Shown here one piece after another: positions 25,091-33,255 of a stretch of DNA of 64,000 bases. Location: positions 62,001 to 126,000 of the forward strand of contig JADJBE010000026.1 in NCBI GenBank assembly GCA_016703895.1, in the 5' to 3' direction. The first letter of the stretch is position 1; each line of letters opens with the position of its first letter. This DNA comes from Pseudomonadota bacterium. GTDB lineage: Bacteria > Pseudomonadota > Gammaproteobacteria > Steroidobacterales > Steroidobacteraceae. The notes under the pieces were generated by a model. That model was not told the origin of the DNA, ran no database searches, and saw only the letters and a program-made list of their open reading frames with translations. The position numbers were made by a program, and so were the translations under genes.

Positions 25091-25903
25091 ATGCCCCATC
25101 GCTCAATTGTTGCTTCGGTTTGCGGCCTGCTGGTCTCGGCTTTCGTCACCAGTGGCTGCACCTCTCGTGGTGCGGACGAGATGGACTGGGCACGCGCGGC
25201 ACTAGCTCGCAATCCAGCGCTCGAGATCATCGCGGTCGATGAGAAGGCGGGCGTTTTCACCGTGAAGCTAGTCGCCTCCGGTGAGGTCAAGACGCTGGCG
25301 CTCGCGGCGCTCGTGGCGGGCCCTGTTACTGAACCGGTCGCGACAGCCACAACGCCAGCCACTGAGGAGCCACTCGTAGCCGCCGCCGCTGCAAGTGACG
25401 AGCCGGCACTAGCGGCTGCAGCAACTGCAAGTGACGCGAGCGCAGAGCCCACCGTAGCTAACGACGCCGCCGGCACCCTGCTGTCTGGCCCCGGCTACTC
25501 GATTACTCGCTCGGCCGCCAGTGGTGGCGCGGCAGCGCGTAGCGAACCTCTCGCACCACCCGAGGCGGTCCGTGTACCAACCCGCGCGGAGCCCATTATT
25601 TGTCAGGGTCAACGATTCATGCGTATCGATGGTCAGACCATCGCCACAACTGGCAACGCCATCGTTGCCGAAGACGGGTGCGATCTGCATATCACCAATT
25701 CGAGGATCAGCGCCGGCGGCGTGGCGATCACCGTTCGCAACGCACGCATCCATGTCACCAACAGCACGATCGCCGGCCAGCTGGCCTCGCTCGAGGCTGC
25801 TGGGAGCGCCGAGGTCTATTCCACTCGTTCGACCTTCGAAGGGATCACCAAACGGTTTGATGAAGCAGTGGTCAACGATCTGGGCGGCAGCGTCTTTCGT
25901 TGA
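25091..25903 (+). CDS. Lipoprotein with Ala-rich linker and beta-helix-like C-terminus
   Basis: Length is 270 residues. The N-terminus MPHRSIVASVCGLLVSAFVTSGC ends in a lipobox (TSGC), so lipidation at the Cys is expected. Residues about 70-165 are an Ala/Thr/Glu-rich low-complexity linker. The C-terminal 90 residues contain short repeats such as NAIVAEDGCDLHITNSRIS, AITVRNARIHVTNSTI and AEVYSTRSTFEG, typical of right-handed parallel beta-helix rungs. Function is unknown. GAGGAG lies about 10 bases before the ATG. Its TGA overlaps the TTG start of the next gene. Confidence 0.7.
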   Translation: MPHRSIVASVCGLLVSAFVTSGCTSRGADEMDWARAALARNPALEIIAVDEKAGVFTVKLVASGEVKTLALAALVAGPVTEPVATATTPATEEPLVAAAAASDEPALAAAATASDASAEPTVANDAAGTLLSGPGYSITRSAASGGAAARSEPLAPPEAVRVPTRAEPIICQGQRFMRIDGQTIATTGNAIVAEDGCDLHITNSRISAGGVAITVRNARIHVTNSTIAGQLASLEAAGSAEVYSTRSTFEGITKRFDEAVVNDLGGSVFR

Positions 25904-26676
25904 AGACCAAACAGGAAATCGTCGATAACTGGCTGCCTCGTTATACCGGTCGTGAGCTCAACGACTTCGGCGACCTGTTCCTGCTGACGAACTTTGGCAG
26001 TTATCTCCAGGCTTTCTCACAACTAACAGGCGCCAAGATCGAAGGCCTGGACCGACCCATGCCAACCGCGACGGCAGACGGCATCACCATGATCAACTTC
26101 GGCATGGGCAGTGCCAATGCAGCGACGGTGATGGATCTGTTGTCCGCTGTTTCACCCAAAGCCGTCCTGCTGCTCGGTAAATGCGGCGGCCTGAAGCGCA
26201 AGAACCAGATTGGCGACCTCGTCCTGCCGATCGCTGCAATCCGCGGCGAGGGGACATCTAACGACTATCTGCTGCCGGAAGTGCCGGCACTACCAGCATT
26301 TAGTTTGCAGCGTGCCGTCTCGACGATGATCCGCGATCTGGGCCATGACTACTGGACCGGCACGGTCTACACGACCAATCGTCGCGTCTGGGAACACGAC
26401 GAGTCATTCAAAGAATACCTGCGCAAGACACGCTGCATGGCGATCGATATGGAAACGGCAACTGTGTTCGCCACGGGCTTTGCCAATTCGATTCCGACTG
26501 GCGCTCTGCTGCTGGTCAGCGACCAGCCGATGATTCCGGAGGGGGTCAAGACGGAGTTGTCTGATCAGCATGTGAGCCAGACGTTCGTCGCAAGTCACAT
26601 CGAAATTGGTATCGAGGCGCTACGACTCATTCGGCGACATGGCAAGAGCGTCAAACATCTGCGGTTCGATGAGTGA
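25900..26676 (+). CDS. amn: AMP nucleosidase, short form
   Basis: Cleaves AMP to adenine and ribose 5-phosphate. The product has 258 residues, lacking the extra N-terminal domain of E. coli Amn (about 480 residues). Motifs: LPRYTGRELNDFGDLFLLTNFGSYL, MINFGMGSANAATVMDLL, LLGKCGGL, CMAIDMETATVFATGF and LLLVSDQP, with the ribose-binding Met-Glu and purine-binding Asp of the phosphorylase superfamily. The TTG start overlaps the lipoprotein stop (TTGA), so it is probably translationally coupled to it. Convergent and abutting with the MFS gene. Confidence 0.85.
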   Translation: MKTKQEIVDNWLPRYTGRELNDFGDLFLLTNFGSYLQAFSQLTGAKIEGLDRPMPTATADGITMINFGMGSANAATVMDLLSAVSPKAVLLLGKCGGLKRKNQIGDLVLPIAAIRGEGTSNDYLLPEVPALPAFSLQRAVSTMIRDLGHDYWTGTVYTTNRRVWEHDESFKEYLRKTRCMAIDMETATVFATGFANSIPTGALLLVSDQPMIPEGVKTELSDQHVSQTFVASHIEIGIEALRLIRRHGKSVKHLRFDE

Positions 26677-27889
26677 TTAGTTAGCCTGCGGCGAGCGCCC
26701 GAGCGTCATCACGGCGAGTGCGCCCAAAGCGAGCACTGGGATAATGTACACCAGCCCTTGCGAGTAACCGCCGTGCAGGTCGTACATATGACCTAGAAAC
26801 GGCGGCCCGAAGCCGACGCCGCCATAAAACGCCACAAACATCCAGCCATACAGTTTGCCGTAAGCCTTCAGGCCAAAGTAACGGGCGGTAAAGAATGGAA
26901 TCAGATCCACTTCCGAACCCGCCGCAAGGCCAATGCAGACGACTGCCAGGATCACCACGGTCATCGAAGCCGGCCCGTTGATCAGCAATACGCAGCCCAG
27001 CACGGGCATGATCAGAAAGGCGGCCGCGATGTACGGCGGATGGAAGCGATCGACGAGATAGCCGGTTGCGAGCCGACCAAAGATAATCGCGACACCGAGG
27101 ATGCCGGCAATCTTCACCGCGATCGAGCGACTGATACCGGCATCCGTAATCAGCGGCACCAGATGGACCAGCAGTGCGGACACGGCGCCGCCAACCAGAA
27201 AGAACGCCAGCCCTAACTGCCAGAACTGCCGCAAGCGCATCGCTTCGCCGACGGTAAGGCCCACGCTTATTGCAGGTGTTGGGGCTTTGGCGGCGGTAAC
27301 CGACACATCCGCGTCGCCACGATTCTCACGAAAGAACAGCAAGACTGGGATCAACGTAAGCGCCGCGAACGTACCCATCGTGACGTAGGCCGCGCGCCAG
27401 TCGAAGCGCTGAATCGCAGCATCCAGCAACTGCGGCGAAATGACTCCCATCAGACCCGTGCCCGTCAATGTCAGCGCGAGTGCCAGACCGCGGTCCTTCT
27501 TGAACCAGGTAGCCACTGCGCGCGTCCAGACCAGGGGCGTCGTTCCACAGCCCGCCAACGACAACAGAAACAAGCCAATATAAAGGAGAGGATACTTGGG
27601 CCGACCTGCGTCATCGAGAACATGGCGATCGAGAGCGTAATCAGCGAGATGATGCCGATCCGTCTTACTCCATAGCGATCGGCGAGATAGCCCATGATCG
27701 GGCCCGTGAGGACGAAGCCCGTCGTCAGTATGGTCTTCGCGAACGAAACCTCGGCACGAGTCCAATCAAAAGCCTCAGTCAGAGGTCCGATCAGAATACC
27801 GAGGCTGTAGACCGACATCCCCGTGATGCCGGCCCCGCACCTATCGCGGCCGCAAAGACAACTTTCCAGTGAGCGCCAAGCTCGCTCAA
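26677..27889 (-). pseudogene. MFS transporter of the operon, interrupted by two frameshifts
   Basis: Three reading frames together make one 12-helix MFS protein. The N-terminal piece (LSELGAHWKVVFAAAIGAG) comes from about 27889, the second (MSVYSLGILIGPLTEAFDWTRAEVS ... GYLADRYGVRR) from 27818, and the main piece (YIGLFLLSLAGCGTTPLVWTRAVATWFKKDRGLALAL to the end) runs to 26677. The breaks lie at a CCCC run (27833-27836) and near GAGAG (27586-27590). GYLADRYGVRR is the MFS loop 2-3 signature. The closest look is to oxalate/formate- and monocarboxylate-type antiporters. It is last in the catabolic run and follows directly on the Vgb gene at 27886. Possibly intact if the indels are sequencing errors. 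Confidence 0.75.
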
Positions 27890-29691
27890 CGAAAGGCGCC
27901 GTAACTCGTCATCTTGCTGACATCGGGATAGAACACGCCAATCGCTGCTTGATTGTTAGAGCGTGTCGTGTAGACGATCGCGCCTTCACGCGTTACGTCG
28001 ATACCCGGGTTATCACCCTGGCGCGGGGTCGGGAAATAATCGAACTTCTCGTTGGCTTGGTCGAAGCGCACCAGCGCACCGCCCAGCCCGCCATCGCCAA
28101 ACCAGATGTTATCGTCATAGTCCGCGATGATTCCGTACGGCGCTGACACATTCAGACTCGTGAATGGAATGACATCGTATTCCTTGAGCTTGCCGGTCTT
28201 CGGATCCAACTTGCCGAGCTTGCCGCCGCTGAATACCGAGTACCAGATCGTACCCTTCGAGTCGCCTGACAAGCGGTTAATGGCACAAGGAGCGGAGGGG
28301 CTGGTGTACTCCTTCATCTTTTCTTTGCGCGGATCGAACATGCCAATCTTGCAAGACATGAGTTCGGCGAACCAGACGCGATCATCTGGCGTAATGAACA
28401 CACCGTAGGGGAAGGAGTTCGGCGTAGGGATCTCCCAAAGCTGGATGTTCTGCGTCTTGCGATCCCACTTGCCCATCTTGTTACCGCGAATGACAGAGAA
28501 CCAGATGTTGCCCTGCGAGTCCTCGCGCGGCGTATGGGCTCGCGCGTTGCCGATGTTGCCGGCCTCGTCGACAACCTTACGCTCCGGGTCGAATGGATAG
28601 CGATCCATCGTGCCGGTGCCAGGATCAAGCCGGCCGATGTGCTGGCCTTGAAACTCGGCCCACCAGATCTTGTGCTGCGAGTCGACGGTGATGTCGTGCG
28701 GGAAAATGTACTGCCAGATCGAACCCGGATCGCCCTTTTTCTTGCCGTACATGTCGGTGTCGGGATTGTTCGCATCCGTGCCGAACGGGTAGTTACTGAA
28801 TTGCCCGGTGCGCGGGTCCAGCTTGACGACGCCGATGAGTCCATTGCTGGCCCAGATGTTTCCCAGCCCGTCGAGGTAAGCACGATGCGTACGGTTCTTA
28901 CCAGGCACGTTGGGCGAACGCTGCATGGGATCGAGGCCTGGTAGCAGCGGCATCAGGTACTCGACGAACATGCCTTTGGCGAGCATTTCCTCATCGAGCG
29001 GATACTTGGCGTCGATGTCGAGCACGCGGGCCGGGCTGTCCGGGCCGAAGTTCTTGACCAAGTAGTCGGCCAGAACTTCGCGGTCGGCTACGCTAACGGC
29101 CTGCGCGTTTGAGCTGTTCGCCTGCAAGCCGGGCGGTGAGTTGAGCATGACATCGATCAGGGTGCGCCATTCGTCGCGGCCGAATTTGTGGCTTGGCAAG
29201 AACGACTGGCCGTGACAGCGCATGCAAGTCGTTTCTGCCGTCTTGCGTCCTGGCTCGTCCGGATACATCTCGTCGTACCTCTCCAACTTGGCATCCGGCG
29301 CCACCCGCGAGCCGAACTGCGGCCCACCCTTGCGCGGATCGTTGCTCGTCAAGAGAAAGTCTGGTGCTTCACCAAGCTGATGATCGATCTTCACTGTCTG
29401 ACCGGCCTCGATACGCAGCATACGGTGCTCGGACGCCAGCGCGTCTTTCTGCGCCCAAATCTCGTACGCGCCCGGAAACAGGTTGATCGCGTTGTACTGG
29501 CCCTTGTTGGTGTAGACCATATAGAGGATGTTCTTGTCGCGATTCCAGGCGTACACCTTCGCCGCGGTGAATGGCGCTGGCGACGTCACCATACCGGAAA
29601 CGCCGACGGTGCCGTCCAGCTTGGCCGCGAGGGCCAGGCCACTGCACAGCGACAACACAGCAATGGTCAAGAATCGAATTGCAGTTTGCAT
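27886..29691 (-). CDS. Periplasmic cytochrome c/Vgb-type beta-propeller protein
   Basis: Length is 601 residues. Signal peptide about 1-22 (ends LALA). Residues 25-105 resemble a carboxypeptidase regulatory-like beta-sandwich (AAKVYAWNRDKN, NLFPGAYEIWA). A heme c motif CMRCH at 156-160 follows the segment RYDEMYPDEPGRKTAET. Residues about 265-595 form repeated propeller blades (GNIWASNGLIGVVKLDP, HKIWWAEFQGQHIGRLDPGT, GNIWFSVIRGNKMGKWD), as in virginiamycin B lyase. No second heme site is seen. Catalytic function is unknown; ring-opening lyase or periplasmic oxidoreductase are both possible. Paralogue of the gene at 37021. Confidence 0.8.
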   Translation of the reverse strand: MQTAIRFLTIAVLSLCSGLALAAKLDGTVGVSGMVTSPAPFTAAKVYAWNRDKNILYMVYTNKGQYNAINLFPGAYEIWAQKDALASEHRMLRIEAGQTVKIDHQLGEAPDFLLTSNDPRKGGPQFGSRVAPDAKLERYDEMYPDEPGRKTAETTCMRCHGQSFLPSHKFGRDEWRTLIDVMLNSPPGLQANSSNAQAVSVADREVLADYLVKNFGPDSPARVLDIDAKYPLDEEMLAKGMFVEYLMPLLPGLDPMQRSPNVPGKNRTHRAYLDGLGNIWASNGLIGVVKLDPRTGQFSNYPFGTDANNPDTDMYGKKKGDPGSIWQYIFPHDITVDSQHKIWWAEFQGQHIGRLDPGTGTMDRYPFDPERKVVDEAGNIGNARAHTPREDSQGNIWFSVIRGNKMGKWDRKTQNIQLWEIPTPNSFPYGVFITPDDRVWFAELMSCKIGMFDPRKEKMKEYTSPSAPCAINRLSGDSKGTIWYSVFSGGKLGKLDPKTGKLKEYDVIPFTSLNVSAPYGIIADYDDNIWFGDGGLGGALVRFDQANEKFDYFPTPRQGDNPGIDVTREGAIVYTTRSNNQAAIGVFYPDVSKMTSYGAFR

Positions 29692-29722
29692 CTCACATCC
29701 TCCAGAACGTGTTAGTCGCGAA

Positions 29723-30400
29723 TCAGCCCTTGGCGAGGAAGGCTAGCGTCCGCTCATGAGCGAGCTTGGCTGCGGTCGCGTTATACAGCGGCCGATCATC
29801 ATTGGTGAACGCATGGTCGGCGCCCTCATAGAGGTGCGCTACGCCAACAGGATCCGCCGCACGAATTTTCTCGATGGCATCCGGCGGCAGCGACTTATCG
29901 AGCGCACCGAAGTGATACATCATCGGTGCTTTCGGCTGCATGGTGTCGCAGTACATTTTGATGCGCGTGCCGTAGTAGGCAACGGCGCGGTCGACGCCCG
30001 TGCATTTGGCGGCAGCCAGATACGCCAACGCCCCGCCCCAGCAAAAGCCGATGACGGCGACGGGGCCTGAACTCTTGACCGCGTCGATCGCCGCCTGCAA
30101 GTCCGCGATCACCGCCGCTTCACCAATTGCATTGGCAATGGCCAAGCCGCGCTCCACCTCCGAGTAGTCGAGCACCGCATTGCGTTCGACGCGATCGAAC
30201 ATCGCCGGCGCAATTGCCGTGTAGCCGTTGGTGGCAAAGAAATCAACGTCATGCTGAGTGTGCGCATTGACACCGAAAATTTCTTGCAGGATGACAACGC
30301 CACCTTTTGGTTTGCCATCGGGCCGGCCCACGAATGCGCCAAGTTTGTGGCCATCGCTCGCGGTCAGAGTCGCTTCTTCATGATGAGGCATTGTTTTCAA
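29723..30400 (-). CDS. Dienelactone hydrolase family protein
   Basis: Alpha/beta hydrolase of 225 residues. The nucleophile is Cys in GFCWGGALAY, as in dienelactone hydrolases, with Asp (GALDKSLP) and His (GADHAFTN) completing the triad; LQEIFGVNAH carries the conserved Glu. The TTG at 30400 overlaps the acyl-CoA dehydrogenase stop (TTGA), while ATG 30391 (MPHHEEA) is an equally good start. Known members open cyclic lactones or related esters; the substrate here is not known but fits a ring-derived intermediate of the operon. Confidence 0.88.
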   Translation of the reverse strand: MKTMPHHEEATLTASDGHKLGAFVGRPDGKPKGGVVILQEIFGVNAHTQHDVDFFATNGYTAIAPAMFDRVERNAVLDYSEVERGLAIANAIGEAAVIADLQAAIDAVKSSGPVAVIGFCWGGALAYLAAAKCTGVDRAVAYYGTRIKMYCDTMQPKAPMMYHFGALDKSLPPDAIEKIRAADPVGVAHLYEGADHAFTNDDRPLYNATAAKLAHERTLAFLAKG

Positions 30401-31608
30401 CCTTTTAGTAGCTTGCGGGCCACTTGCATGCGCTGGATCTCATTGGCGCCGCCGCCAATTTGTCCGTGCCGCAAGTAGCGATAGAACAGCGTGAGCGGCA
30501 GTTCCAATGCCTCACCCATCGCACCGTGTATTTGGATGGCGTGATCGACGCAGCGCGCGCCCCACTCCATCGATGTGAACTTGACCATGCCCGCTTCGGC
30601 ACGGATGTCCTCGCCAGCATCAGAGCGCGCGGCCATCTGGTAGGTAAGCGCGCGCAGCGCCTCAAGATCGACGAACATATCCACAATCTTCCATTGGATC
30701 GCCTGCCGCTCGGACAGCGGTTTGCCAAACGTGATGCGCTGCTTGGCCCAATCAATCGACATATCGAGGGCGCGCTGCATCTTGCCTAACGCATAGGGTC
30801 CACGCAGCAGACGATCATGCACCGTCAACCAGCGCTGCCCAAGGTAGAAGCCCTTGCCCACCTCGCCCAGCACATCGGTTTCGGGCACGATGCAGTCTTT
30901 GAAATGCACCGTGTACTGCGCAGCACGCAGGCCCAACCAGGTCTTGATGCCACCCGCTTCGATATGCACGCCGGGATTATCCCGATTAACGAGAAACATC
31001 GTGATGCCGCCGCGCTGGCGCTTTTCCGGGTCGGTCACGGCCTGCACCATGATGATGTCCGACTCCGCGGCCATCGAGATCCACATCTTGGTGCCGTTCA
31101 GCACCCAGTGGTCGCCCTTTTTGACGGCACGGGTCTGCATCATGCCGCCTGGATCCGAACCTGCATTCGGCTCAGTCTGCGCGAAACACGTCGTCTTCTC
31201 ACCTTCGATCACCGGCTTGAGAAACCGCTCGATCTGATCACCCTGACATTCGTACAGGATGTTAGGTACGTTCGCGAACGGGAACGGCACGGCGGTGTAG
31301 TAAAACTGCTCGAGGATGGCGACCTGCGCCAACATCGGCAAGCCCGAGCCACCGAACTCCTCCGGCACCATCAAATACCAGAGACCCGTATCGCGCGCGA
31401 TCTTGATCAGGTGGTTGGTTTTCTCTTCACCAAACACCGACTTCAGATTGATGGTTTCTTTCAGACCAAACGAGTGGCCGGGGTGCGGCAGAAACTCGGG
31501 CTCGAGCGGCAACAGTTCCTTGCGCACGATGCGCTGCGCCAATTCGCACTGCTCGACAATCTCCGCCGGCAGACGGAAAGCGTTGTTGTTTGAATGAGTT
31601 CCTGACAT
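30397..31608 (-). CDS. Acyl-CoA dehydrogenase family protein
   Basis: FAD-dependent dehydrogenase of 403 residues. Conserved parts are YLMVPEEFGGSGLPM, CFAQTEPNAGSDPGGMMQTRA (flavin and substrate region), WVLNGTKMWIS, and C-terminal QIHGAMGEALELPLTLFYRYLR with NEIQRMQVARKLL. It introduces a C=C bond next to a CoA thioester in known relatives. No acyl-CoA ligase lies in this run, so its CoA substrate must come from elsewhere. Coupled to the dienelactone hydrolase by a 4-base overlap. Confidence 0.92.
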   Translation of the reverse strand: MSGTHSNNNAFRLPAEIVEQCELAQRIVRKELLPLEPEFLPHPGHSFGLKETINLKSVFGEEKTNHLIKIARDTGLWYLMVPEEFGGSGLPMLAQVAILEQFYYTAVPFPFANVPNILYECQGDQIERFLKPVIEGEKTTCFAQTEPNAGSDPGGMMQTRAVKKGDHWVLNGTKMWISMAAESDIIMVQAVTDPEKRQRGGITMFLVNRDNPGVHIEAGGIKTWLGLRAAQYTVHFKDCIVPETDVLGEVGKGFYLGQRWLTVHDRLLRGPYALGKMQRALDMSIDWAKQRITFGKPLSERQAIQWKIVDMFVDLEALRALTYQMAARSDAGEDIRAEAGMVKFTSMEWGARCVDHAIQIHGAMGEALELPLTLFYRYLRHGQIGGGANEIQRMQVARKLLKG

Positions 31609-31644
31609 AGCTATCTTACCTTGAGAAAAAACGTCGCTGTAACG

Positions 31645-33255
31645 CTAACCACGTAGCGCCTTGAGTTGCTCTGGATAACCCGTTGGATCGACCGCGACGT
31701 CGATTAGAGCCGGTCCCTCGGCCGCGAAAGCATCGCGCAGAGCCGCAGCGTACTCAGCCACGTTGGTTGCCCGGTAACCGCGGCCGCCCATCGCCCGCAT
31801 GGCTGCGGCAAAGTCCGTGGCGGCGAAGCGAACGCCGCGAGTCGGTAGTTTACGCTGCTGCTGCTTGATGTCGATCAGTGACAACGACTCATCATTAAAG
31901 ACAATCACGACGACGCGCGCGTTGTACTGCACGGCAGTCGCCAACTCACCCAGACACATATACAGACCACCGTCGCCGGTGAAGGCAATCACCGCTCGAC
32001 TGGGGTCGGCGAGTGACACGCCGATCGCTGCGGGCAGCGCAAACGCCATGGTCGCGAGGCCGTTGGAAATCGACACGTCACCCGGCTCGTCGCACGGCCA
32101 GAATGCCATCGCGGAGAACATATGCGCGCCGGCATCCACGGTGATACGCGGACGCTTGGACAACGACTCAGTCGCCGCGACCGCCAGCTCGACGACTTCC
32201 TGCGGACCAATGGCACCGGACTTACGATACTGCAAGGCGGTGCGTATCTTGCTGCGGAACTCGGCGATCGTACCGAGCTGCCAATCGCTGCGACCAGCAA
32301 GCCTGACGAGGGCACCCAGATTCGCGGCAAGTGGTCCATAGATGCCGACAGTCGGCTCGAGGTAGTGCACCGCATGGCGCACCAGCGCGACATCAATGAC
32401 AGGTACACGGTAGCGCCACGGCTGACGCAGCAACTCCACGGGATCGAGGCCAATCAGAATAATCAGGTCAGCGGCGCCGACACACTCCGCTTCGGCCGCA
32501 CCGCTGGTGAAACCACCCACATACTGCGGATGCCCGTCGGCAACCACGCCCTTGGCTTTATAGGTGGCCACTACGGGGCAACCGAGTGTCTCGATCAGCT
32601 CGCGTGCCGCGGCTGCAGCTTGCGGCTCGCGCGCTTCGAGACCTAACACGACCACGGGCTTGCGGGCACTCGCCAACAGTTCGGCCGTGCGCGCCGACAC
32701 CACAGCTGCAAGCGGCTGACGAGCGGCGGGCGAGGCAGACCTGGAGTTGACGACCTGCCGCGCCGTTTCGCTCGTCAGCTCGATGAGCACCGGCCCGTAG
32801 GGTGGCGTCATGGCCAGATCCAGCAATAGGCACAGATCGGTCTCAGGCTGCGAGCCAGTTAGGTCGATACTGCCTTTGGTCACAGGCGCCAACAGGGCGC
32901 GCTGATCGAACACCTGGTGCGTCACGAATGCCTGCTCGGCCGCACTGAAGCCATCGGTCAGAAACAGCAGCGGCGCTCGATCAAGCGATGCGTAGGCGAC
33001 GCCATTCACGCCATTCGCAGTGCCCGGTCCCTTGGTAGTCAGGGCGACGCCCAATGTGCCAGTCAGCTCGGCGGTTGCGGCCGCCATCATCGCCGCGGCG
33101 GATTCGGTCCGCGCCAGCACGAAATCAATGCCTAGTGTGGCAGCCGCCTCGATGACATCGAGACTGCTGCCACCACCGGGGACACCGAACATACGGCGTA
33201 CGCCGCGCGCATGCAGCTCGGAAGCTAACAACTGCGCGACGCTGCACTGGCTCAC
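31645..33255 (-). CDS. Thiamine-diphosphate enzyme, acetolactate synthase-like or 2-oxoacid decarboxylase
   Basis: Length is 536 residues, with the three-domain ThDP layout. The catalytic Glu lies in ARTESAAAMMAAA near residue 50; ThDP is bound by GDGGLYMCLGELATAVQYNARVVVIVFNDES (GDG...N motif). The middle domain has VVLGLEAREP. No regulatory small subunit gene is near, so true acetolactate synthase is unlikely; decarboxylation or carboligation of a 2-oxoacid fits better beside an aminotransferase and an aldehyde dehydrogenase. The GTG start overlaps the hyuA stop (GTGA). Confidence 0.85.
   Translation of the reverse strand: MSQCSVAQLLASELHARGVRRMFGVPGGGSSLDVIEAAATLGIDFVLARTESAAAMMAAATAELTGTLGVALTTKGPGTANGVNGVAYASLDRAPLLFLTDGFSAAEQAFVTHQVFDQRALLAPVTKGSIDLTGSQPETDLCLLLDLAMTPPYGPVLIELTSETARQVVNSRSASPAARQPLAAVVSARTAELLASARKPVVVLGLEAREPQAAAAARELIETLGCPVVATYKAKGVVADGHPQYVGGFTSGAAEAECVGAADLIILIGLDPVELLRQPWRYRVPVIDVALVRHAVHYLEPTVGIYGPLAANLGALVRLAGRSDWQLGTIAEFRSKIRTALQYRKSGAIGPQEVVELAVAATESLSKRPRITVDAGAHMFSAMAFWPCDEPGDVSISNGLATMAFALPAAIGVSLADPSRAVIAFTGDGGLYMCLGELATAVQYNARVVVIVFNDESLSLIDIKQQQRKLPTRGVRFAATDFAAAMRAMGGRGYRATNVAEYAAALRDAFAAEGPALIDVAVDPTGYPEQLKALRG

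Noticed and set aside
31645..33255. Acetolactate synthase large subunit (ilvB)
   Set aside because: No small subunit gene and a catabolic setting; kept as a generic ThDP enzyme.
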